Assembly: GCF_042242105.1 (NCBI RefSeq)
Contig: NC_092032.1
Span: forward strand, 12,759,915 to 12,823,914
DNA: 64,000 bases
From: Pempheris klunzingeri
Taxonomy: Eukaryota > Chordata > Actinopteri > Acropomatiformes > Pempheridae
Reading direction: 5' to 3'
How positions within the stretch are numbered: position 1 is the stretch's first letter; each line of letters begins with the position of its first letter. The position numbers and the translations under genes are program-made. The notes below the pieces were generated by a model, which saw nothing but the letters and a program-made list of their open reading frames with translations, was not told where the DNA came from and made no database searches. Below are positions 1 through 34,400 of the stretch, in pieces.

Positions 1-3000
1 TACACCACTTCCTCTTCACATCACAGCTACAAACCCTACTGTTGTGGGGTTTTTTCAGTTTTAATGTATGTCCATTCTAGGCATCCATAGGCTTCCATTA
101 ACTTCCATATTATATGGAAAGCAATGACTGTTTCAACTAGATCATCACACAACAATAGCATAACTCTGGTGCTAATGAATATGCAGATTTTCCTTCAAAC
201 CAATCAGAAAGGAAGCTGTCAGTTCCTCAACCAGTTAGAATAAGAATCTGCACTTTTGTGGCCTGCAAAGACCCAGGGTGCTCTGATCCTTTCCATGCCT
301 GTCATCGGTACAGTGTTTTGGCCACAGTGCATGTCCTCGGTGATCAAACTCCCACAGATGTCTTGTCCTCTCCACCGACTGATCTCTGTGATTCTCTTCA
401 TGGACTGTCTATTTTGGCATTTGACGGCTGTTGCAGACAAGCTGTGCTGGAGAACAGAAACCCAGTGAGCCCAACAGGCACGCTGCAAAGTTTAGAAGTT
501 GACCTCTAAAATGGCAATTTCTTTGGGAGTCCACAAGAGTGATGTCAGACATGAGGTCATACTGCTCGGGCCAGCAGGCAGCTGGAGAGCAGACCCTCCG
601 CTTCTCTATTGTAACAAAAGGGGTGCGAGGAGGGGGTTCCCTGTGAGACCTACAGCCAACATCGCACTGTTTTCTTGGTTAGAGAGTGATGTAACAGAGC
701 TGAAAGATGTTTGTGTGAGTATGTGCGCATGCATATACGTGCTTGCCTGCACAGTCCTGGCTGTGACTCCGGTTCAATCAATTCAATAAAATAAAATTGC
801 GGTGTGTGGTTTGAGGAGCACGGCTCTGCTCTGTCTAGCTGTGACAATTCCCCACAACCCTCGTCTGAAATCCAATCTTTTTAATTAACTTCCTCTGTCA
901 TTTCAGCACAGCCCTCACGCTGTGACAAAGAAGAGGCCTCTGCCAGTGAAACATTGGCCCGAGTGGCGATGCTATCCATATTTGACAGTGCAGTGCGTCA
1001 CAGTGTTTGAAGCGCTCCTGGATGTGCGTGGCATTCGTAGGCTCGTCTCATGATCTAGTAGAGAGACAGACAGCCTTTTCTTGGAGGACGTGTGGCTGCA
1101 GAGCAACAAGAGCGAGTGGCGATTAGCATTTGATCTTCAACAAGCGGGGCTGTCACATCGCCTGCCTGCCAAGAAGCGTGTAGAGAATTGGGCTGGCGAT
1201 CTGTGGGCACCACTAGCCCGGCATCCCGCTGGGCAGAGGGGCGAAACAGATGGGCCATCTGGTGACTCGCTGGCACAGGACAGGGGCTGTTCTGTTCCCG
1301 TGTGTGAATGTGTGCGTTCGTGTGTGTGTGTGTAGCATCAACAGACTGGGCCACGTGGTGTTAGGAGACCACCTGTCTTGCGGCTGCTCTTCATCTCTTT
1401 CATGTGTGGTCAGCAGCACCACACTAGCACAGCCTGACACAGAGCTTTGCTGGGATATATCATACCCCTCTTCAATCCACTCATCGCTACCTTATATCAA
1501 AGCTGTGAAAAAAAAGGCTGTGTTTTGGGGATTAATATAAGTGGAAACATTTGAAACGCTTTAGCATATTTTTGCTTAAAACTTCTAGCTTTCCAGTCCA
1601 TGAGCTCCTATGATTTGTGCCACTGCATGTTCCCATGTTCAAACTCAGCTGGCACCCTGTGACTCTACCCCTCAGGCTGTAAAAGGCTCTAGTGGCCAAA
1701 TTTATTGCTTTTATGAAAAGTTTGCTGGCTGACACAAAGAGAAAGCATTTGTGTCTCTGCAGACAGACTGGAGCGTTTGTCTGCACTGTGTGTTCGTGGT
1801 GAAAGATATACTGCACACAGTGGTGCAGGCTCGAACAACGCATGCAACAAGGACGCTGGAGATAGCAAAGCGAAAAGTAAATGATGCTTTAAGAAAAAAA
1901 GACAGGAATGATCTGGAGAGTGTTGCCAGTAATCTCTCTGGAGACTCTGTAGTCTCGTTCCAAAGATTTTGTGTTGGGTCTTGTTGATTTTCAGACTCCC
2001 ACAAACTAAATACAAGTTCACACCCCCTCAATCCTTTATTGTTACAGTATTTTTCTATGTTATGTATTTTTTTGCTTTGTTTCCTCTGCGAGCCTTGTAT
2101 GGAGGCATGCTGCTAACCCAGTGTATTATCTCCAATGCGTTACATTGATACTCGCTCCCTCTGAATGGCACTACGCAATTAATCATGCCATGGAGTGTTT
2201 AGTTAGCTGCAAAAATTAATCATAAAAACTGCAGCGCCGATAGTGTTTCGCAGGGGCTGAAACACTGCGAGACTGTCGCCACTGACAACAGCAGCTGTGA
2301 TTCTGTGTTTGTGTGTGTGTAGCAACAAGCAGTCAGTGGCAGCAAGTCCTCAGAGCACTCTAACATCGCCATAACAACCTGTTAACCCTTTTTAATAAAA
2401 GTCACAGGATACCTTTAAAATGTCCAAGAATCGCTCTGAATGTGAACATACAGACTTGTTCCAATCATGCAGTGACAAGAAGAGTAGACGTACCTAAAGC
2501 ACTATCATGTTACCGATGTTGGTTCACTTCCTCTTTCATGAGCTGCCTTCACATGCAAATCATTTTTTTAGCTTTTTTTCCCCTTTGTTTTGCATTTTAA
2601 AGCAAGATTATAAAGAAAAGATAGCGCATTGTTCCCTCTAGATGTTGACAGATCCGTTGTCTTTCCTGTGCTTATGCCACTGCCACGCTACATTTCAGCT
2701 TTAACCATTACCTCATCATTTTATTTGTGGTTGCAGTTTCTCTTCAGCAAAAGCCTTTTTAAATAGCTTTAAATAGGTCTTAAATTTAGCTCCAACTAGC
2801 ACAGAAAAGCCTCTTCTGGTTTTCTGAAACCTGCAGCTTCCCTTTGGTCAGCCTTGCATGACTCTGTGATCGATGCTACATGGAGGAACACACCACTTCA
2901 TAGCCACCACATATTTAATATCACAGCACACAGCTGTTTCACTAGTTCCTGTTCCCCCTTTGCTAAGCCTGCATTCAAAGAAAAACACAAGTGTGCATGT

Positions 3001-3735
3001 GTGAAATACAGGATGTGACCATCATGTTTAAGAAAAGTCCACATTTCACTGTTTTGCAGTATGAAATGATGATTTGGTCCGTAAAGATTTTCTTTTTCTC
3101 CTCACTTCTTACTATCATCAGTGGAACAACAACCACAAAAAGATGACTGTCAGAGTTTAAAGACTCTTCTGTGTCGCCTCATTATGAGATGTGACAACCG
3201 CTTTTCTGCTCTTTACTCACCAACCTAATGCATAAAGAAGGCTCTGGCTTTGTCTTTGAAGTGTTCGTGGTCTTTACCTGAGGCAGGCGTTTAGGCAAAC
3301 ACCCACGCCTTCATCGCTGCCGCACCGTGAGATCTCAAGGGCACGAGGCTCCTCCATCATCAAACACAGGAGTTCCATCACTGCTGCTGGCTTGTGGTTC
3401 TCAGAGTGGCAATAAAGAGACATCAAGGCATTGACAGGATTTAGATGAATTGAGTCACCAGCATCAGTCCTTGGCTGTCGTGTCGTTATTTGTTTGCCAG
3501 AGCTTTAAAAAAGGATGTGTCAATCTCAAGAGACCATCCTGGTTAAATAAAGATTAAATATAACAGAAGCAGGGACACTGATATTAAGGGGGGGGGGGCT
3601 TTGTGTTGAAAGTACCACCTGTGTCCTGTTTTGTCATTGTTTTTGTGCAATCAGTAATGTTATGTGCGCCGAGCTGAAGGAAAGTGGCACAGTTCTTGGA
3701 TGCTGAACCCTCTTTTTTTGTTTTTTGGCTCTTAG
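1..3735. other. Upstream non-coding DNA, no gene recognised
   Basis: No open frame here looks like a conserved protein and I found no convincing exon. It may hold untranslated first exons or the promoter of the MEKK gene, but none can be fixed by eye. Visible content is a short GT run near 1317-1333, a G run at about 3590-3599 and a LINE/SINE-like tail at 3521-3562. Confidence 0.6.
3521..3562 (+). repeat. Possible 3' tail of a fish LINE/SINE
   Basis: The stretch ending in the words CCTGGTTAAATAAAG and ATTAAATATA resembles the A/T-rich 3' tail shared by many fish non-LTR elements. Only the tail is visible, and the assignment rests on remembered similarity. Confidence 0.35.
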
Positions 3736-3815
3736 GATGAAACCTTCGCCTGCAGAGAGAAGTTGAGCTCTGTGCTCGAGTTCAACAGGGCCACTTCCTG
3801 ATGATGACAGTAAAC

Positions 3816-3819
<4 letters not shown>
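3736..3819 (+). CDS. MEKK exon 1: 5' UTR end plus start codon
   Basis: A T-rich tract ending in CTCTTAG precedes 3736, and ATGG|GTGAGT ends the exon at 3819. The start ATG is 3816-3818 in a strong context (A at -3, G at +4). The leftover G joins exon 2 to give Met-Asp-Asp-Glu-Glu, the start expected for MAP3K2/3. Two further in-frame ATGs (3801, 3804) would add five residues. A separate 9-codon upstream ORF runs from 3737 to 3766. Confidence 0.85.
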
Positions 3820-28440
<24,621 letters not shown>

Positions 28441-30340
28441 AGCCCGCCGACCCCCCTCCCCTCCCCTGCCTGCAAGGCCTCCGCAGCCCAGGCACCTCCC
28501 CTCCTCTCCGGCCTGCCCCGCCCCCAGGGCCCCCCGTCGCCAGGCTCCAGGGCTCGGCATCACTCCAACGTCCTGCCCTGCCATCTATCACCAGTGTCTG
28601 CCTTGCCAGGGCCCCTGCATTTTCCACCAACTAGCTCAACCCGGATTTTTCGCTGAGAGGCCAGGTTGACTGCGTCAGACCTCCAGAGTCCTCTGAGGCA
28701 TCGCCGTGTGTTCCTCCAGGAGGGGACTGACTAGAAACCACTTAGCAGTCTCACAAACTACAGGCTGCTGTCCTTTAACAAGAGCAGGAAAAGTGATGTT
28801 AGAGAGCAGTGACGTCTTAAGCTTCCTGGGTCTACACTCATTTATCGTCACAGAGCAGCGTCTGGGTTTGGCCAGATGCTATGTAATCGTGACTGACTGG
28901 TGACATTGACCACATCTGACAGTACTGTAAGTTTCTCATCAGCCCAAGTTAGCTGTGAGCGAAGTTAAGATGGTAAGATATTTTTATATGACAGACAGTA
29001 ACACATACAAAGTCAAACTGTAAATGTATTTTCGTCAACGCCTTACAATAAGAATTTGTAAGTAAGAATGTCCTTTTTTAAAACATCTTAGAGGGTTGCA
29101 TCACCCTACTTTCATAGCACTCGCAAGCCCATTTAGAAGGATTGTCAACATTGCACTTTTGATATCATGCATTGAAACATTTCCAACATGCAGGATAATC
29201 AAATGAGGAGATATTTTTCTATTTGAAGCATTTTTTTGTATGATTTCATAAGGAGAATTGTGTAGTTTTTTTTCCAATGTAAAGAAAAAAAAGAACCAAA
29301 CTTTTGCATAAGTGTGCAATGTCTATTAAGCAATACCAACAATACTGTTGGAGTCTGTGACATCCATTCCAGCTTCCCATGCAGTGAGCCTTGGGTCCAC
29401 AGAAGAAAGTGGCCAAAGAAAAGTTGAAACAATGGGCTAAAGTTAATGTGCAGTATTAGTCATGTTGGATTGTTTTGCCACCTCAGAGCCCTATAGCCTT
29501 TTCTATGTTACGGCAGCTTTGTGCACAGTAGACTGCACAGACCAAATCAGATGCATCGACGTTACATTGTGTTAGAATGAAAAGCATTATGACATTAGAA
29601 GTAAGCATTTACGTTTTTGCTGTAACTTCAGTATGAATCCAGTCACCCCACGCCTTTACTTTGCTTTCCACGCTATATGAATGGGTCACTTGATGACCAC
29701 TTGACAGCACACTTCGCTCTGTGTAATGTCATGTGAGATAAAGTCGCCAAAAAAAAAAAAAGGGTCAAGTTGGAAAGACAGAGCTAAACGCTGTATACTT
29801 TCAAGTGGAGCTGAGTTGAAACTTAAACTGAGGAGGATTGATGTTGGAGGTGTAGTGGCTCGCTGCGATAAAGTGGCACTTAAAGGAGCGATCAAATCTT
29901 TTTTTGACCCTTGTCAGTGCCTTATCTGAGTCTGCTCGTAAACACAAATGTTCACTGCCAAAGCGGCAAGCTTCCTAATAAGGTGAGCAGCTGTTCAGTA
30001 AGAGAGCACACACAGGATTTGCTGAAGTTCTTTTATATAGAAAAAAAAAAAAAGATTATACTGTAAATACATATTGTTCTGCACTTTTGTATGAAATTTC
30101 TTTACATTATATACAAATCTATTTGATGAAATAGCTACATTATACAGTAGATTGTACTGTGATTTAGACAGGAGTATGTCTGATTGTCTCTTTGAGAGCT
30201 GGTAGGCAGCATGAAAAGGCAGGGAGGCTTTCGATTGGGACAGAGTTTGTTTTGTCTTAATGACAAAGCCTTGAAACATGAAATGTATCAAGTCATTGAT
30301 CTTTTGTACATTTAACTTAATAAATCCAAGGTCTAAGACT
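28441..30340 (+). other. MEKK 3' UTR
   Basis: A GC-rich first 120 nt after the stop gives way to A/T-rich sequence. The first good AATAAA (30319-30324) is followed by a G/T-rich stretch, so the transcript probably ends near 30340. Open frames here are chance. Confidence 0.65.
30319..30324 (+). terminator. Poly(A) signal of the MEKK gene
   Basis: AATAAA with a G/T-rich downstream stretch, 1.9 kb after the stop codon. Confidence 0.6.
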
Positions 30341-31424
30341 ATTTCCCTGTGTGATTTTTATCGTGTTGTTTTGTGATGACCGCAATGCCAAATAATATAT
30401 TATGAAAAGTATCACTTCTCTTTTGCCCACAATGCAGTTTTATCCAGGATTTTGTTCTAAGGAGCTGATATTTATTTTTGCACCACATTATCTGATTCAT
30501 GTGCTGTTACATAACAAAAGAAAAATCAACTAAGGGTTTAAATTAAGAATCAGGTTTTCAATTTATTGTTTTGATTTCCCTCTTTTTAATTTCCAATTTT
30601 AAAGAGTTTTTCTTTTAAACCAGAATCAGTTTGCAATGACAAAGAGGGAAAGTGTAGAATTGTTCATTTGAATGTATTTACATTAAGTTATATCGAAACT
30701 CACTACATGTATTTTGAATCCTCCCTTCAAATCACCTTTTCTTTGCTTGTTTTAGCTCCACATGGACATCTGTAACAAATTAAGTTGATTAATGGATTGG
30801 GTTTGGTATATACATTACCAGGCAGCTTTATTTTGTACACCTGTACAATTTAATGCAATTCAACAGCTCTGCCATGAATTCTATACACTTATACATTTAT
30901 CATGAGATCATAGTGGGAGGTGGTGTTGTCCTGGAGTGCATTATTAAATTAAATTGAGAGATGTTTCTAACTGACACCCTATATTTGTTAAAACATGTAA
31001 ATGCAGTGGACCTAGTTCACATACTTATGTCATGTATTTGATGGATATGCAACACGGACATCACATTTAAGCACAGAAGATCAAATTGTTGTCTGAAAGC
31101 ACGCTCTAATGGAAGGAACGTAACTCAAGCAAATGTAGTGCTAATGGTATATTTCATTATGCAACTGTGGTATTATGACAATGATAAAAACCTGAAATAT
31201 GTCGATGACTTTGTGTGGGATAAACCTCCACGGTGTTGACTTGGTGGAGCTGTTAGACAACATCCACGTTACAAAAGCTGATGTTTTGTAACTCCGTGTC
31301 TGAAAGCGTGAGGAGCTCAGTGCACTCAGGCAGCAGACGGCTCACTCACTCAGCTCTCCGACACCGAGCTTGTAGTTTTCTCCGACACAAGTATTGCTGC
31401 TATATTTAAACAAACAGCTTAACA
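30341..31424 (+). promoter_or_regulatory. Intergenic DNA and cry-dash upstream region
   Basis: 1.1 kb between the MEKK poly(A) signal and the cry-dash start codon. The first 800 nt are A/T-rich and featureless. The last 200 nt carry the E'-box/D-box-like palindrome at 31265-31292. No TATA box is evident. Confidence 0.6.
31265..31292. promoter_or_regulatory. E'-box overlapping an inverted D-box-like pair
   Basis: CACGTT (31265-31270) overlaps the left arm of a perfect 9-bp inverted repeat: GTTACAAAA at 31268-31276 and TTTTGTAAC at 31284-31292, 7 nt apart. The arms look like half D-boxes (GTTAC...). Fish light- and clock-driven genes, cryptochromes and photolyases included, often use E-box plus D-box pairs. 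Function here is inference. Confidence 0.45.
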
Positions 31425-31487
31425 ATGTCTACCTCCCGTACAATCATATGTTTATTAAGAAACGACTTGCGACTCCACGACAACGAG
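31425..31487 (+). CDS. cry-dash: cry-dash exon 1 (residues 1-21)
   Basis: ATG in context AACAATGT, donor GAG|GTAAGA. It encodes [20 protein letters not shown] plus E, the family N-terminus with its RNDLRLHDN motif. Confidence 0.95.
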
Positions 31488-34400
31488 GTAAGACGCTAAA
31501 TTCTGTTACAAGTGCACGTAATTATAAAAAAAAACTAACGTTACTTTACTTAAGTTCACATATTAAACTTACAAGTAAACGGGTCTGTTTGACGTTGTGA
31601 CCATTTGCTTTGTTACCGTCATTGCGAGGACATTTTTAGTATATTGTGCATGTTTGCTATTAGCATCAAGCTAATCTTGTGTCAGTAGCAGCAACAGCTA
31701 TATTACTTCCGGTACAAGTCCTTCAGAATAAGAGGTAGATGACCAGATAACATCACTTGGTCACAAAAACTGCACAGATTTTATGTCAAAATATTACCAG
31801 AGACTGCTATCATTTATATTATCGCTGATCTTTTATTTTATGTCTTGCTTTGAATGATACATGAAACACCAGGCCTTCAGTCAAGCGGTGACTTCAACAT
31901 GTACTTCTGGTTGCTTATTTCAAAATAAAAGAAGCACTTTCCAAATAATTGCAAAGAAAGAAAATGCATTTGCTTACTTCAAGTGTCCCCAAAACATAAC
32001 ATTGGAATTAAGTTGTGTTTTCAGCACTAGCTGACATGGTGCGTTTGTCATGATTTGCTTGTAGACACCAATGTGCAGTTTTCTATCTATGTGTCTCCCC
32101 TGCCACTGTCATAATGCCATGATCGCTTTTGCTCAAAGATGATGGTGTGAGCCATACTCTGTATTCTTTACATGCAGCTTTTCCACTGGGCGCAAAGAAA
32201 TGCGGAGTACATTGTCCCACTGTACTGCTTTGACTCCAGACATTATGTGGGAACGTACAACTACAACCTACCAAAGACTGGGCCTTTCCGCCTGCGCTTC
32301 TTGCTGGAGAGTATCAGGGACCTCAGAAACACCTTTGTCAACAAGGGCAGGTAACCACTCTGTTGTTTGTTGACTTGTCTTCTTGTATGTGACCTCAATT
32401 GTCTGTGGAAATGTGTTGTACTGCTTTATTTACATTGCTGACTTTCTCCATCTTTGTCAGAGTACTGAAGACCTATAATGTATTTGCAGCATTTTAAAGT
32501 GACCATGAACTTCTGTCATTGTTACACATACACTCAGTGCAGACTGTGACCTCAGCTTTCTAGGATTCAATTGCACTGAAGAAAAAGGATCAGGACACAC
32601 CTGGTCGTATAGGTTATGTTTACATTAACATATGTGCTGCACACACTGTTCCCATCATTTTTTCCGGTCTGTGGGTGGAGGATGGGGGGGGGGTTGGTTA
32701 CTAGCTCTCTACCCAGGATGCAGCTTGCCTGGCATGGTGTCAACTGGGACTTGTGTGTGTGTGTTTTTATTTTTACATGTGTGTGACAGCAACCTCGTGG
32801 TGAGACAGGGGAAGCCAGAGGAGGTAGTTGCCGACCTCATCAAGCAGCTGGGCTCTGTCAGCACTGTGGCTTTCCACGAAGAGGTAGTTTTAACGTTAGT
32901 CTTTTTTTGCATCATCGTAATTGCCACCGCTTCATGGCACCGACCGGTGACGTAGTTCCTCCGAATTTGCGTGTTCAGGTGACTTCAGAAGAGCTGACTG
33001 TTGAGAAACGAGTGAAGGATGTCTGTGCACAGATGAAGGTCAAAGTTCACACCTGCTGGGGGTCTACACTGTACCACAGAGACGATCTTCCATTTCACCA
33101 CATATCCAGGTGCGACTGCATATGGCGTGCATGGGACAAAAACATCCCAGCTCTGTTTTTGATTGTGGCAACTTCATTAAAGATGTAGATTAAGAAGTGT
33201 TCAGAATATTTTGTAACATTTCCTCCTGTTTTGTTAGGCTGCCTGACGTGTTCACTCAGTTCAGGAAAGCCGTAGAGACCCAGGGCAGGGTGAGGCCTGT
33301 GTTCCCGACCCCCGAGCAGCTAAAGCCCCTCCCCTCAGGGCTGGAGGAAGGAGCCATTCCTACAGCAGAGGACCTCCAACAGACAGGTGAAAGATCCTAA
33401 TGTCTTATTTGTTCGGTCCAAATGGTTTAATTCATATAGCATATCTTCTGTATACTGCAGAAATGATAACACTATCTCTGTGCCATTATCACCAAGACAC
33501 ACTCCTGTACATTTATTTTATGTTCTCATTGACTTGACTTTTTTGTAAATGTCTTTACATGCTGCTGGCAATAAGGAAGAACAAATTACTCACTTTATGC
33601 ATTGCCTCTATTAAGTGAATCCCCACTTGTGTCACTTTCAGAATTCAATAGGCAAACTGCTGAGCAAAGACTTTCCCATTAAGTGCCAGCGAGTGAGATT
33701 TCCATGAACATGATTGAGCCTTTATGATTCCGTGTGTCTTAATGTACATCAGGGAGTGTTTAACATGTGTGAAGTCAGTCTGATGCAGAATTGCTTCTCT
33801 TGTTTTTATTCTCGTAGAGTGTGTGACTGATCCTCGCTCGGCCTTCCCCTGCAGCGGTGGTGAAAGTCAGGCTTTGGCCAGACTGAAACACTATTTCTGG
33901 GACACTGTGAGTACAACTTATACTACAAATAGGAACAAGTAGTTGTTGCTTATAACATGGCAAAAAATATACATGTTGTCCATTTTGTAGGATGCAGTTG
34001 CAACTTACAAGGAGACTCGTAATGGCTTGATTGGTGTGGATTATTCCACGAAATTTGCACCTTGGTGAGTGTTATCGCATAATTTCATCTACTGGTAAAT
34101 GCTTACTAGATTTTAACGTTCCAAGTATTTAATTCTCTATCGGTGCTCTAATTCTGCAGGCTGGCGATGGGTTGCATCTCACCTCGGTATATTTATCATC
34201 AGATCAAGCAGTATGAGAGCGAGCGAACAGCGAATCAGAGCACATATTGGTGAGTGTGTGTGAGTGAGAAATGACTGGAATATTTAGATGATTGAGGTAC
34301 AAAACAATGGGATATTATTGGATTAAAATATTATTATGGATAATTTTTTTATCAATATAAAAGATAGGTACTCACAATGCCATATTGTTACGGTATGTGC

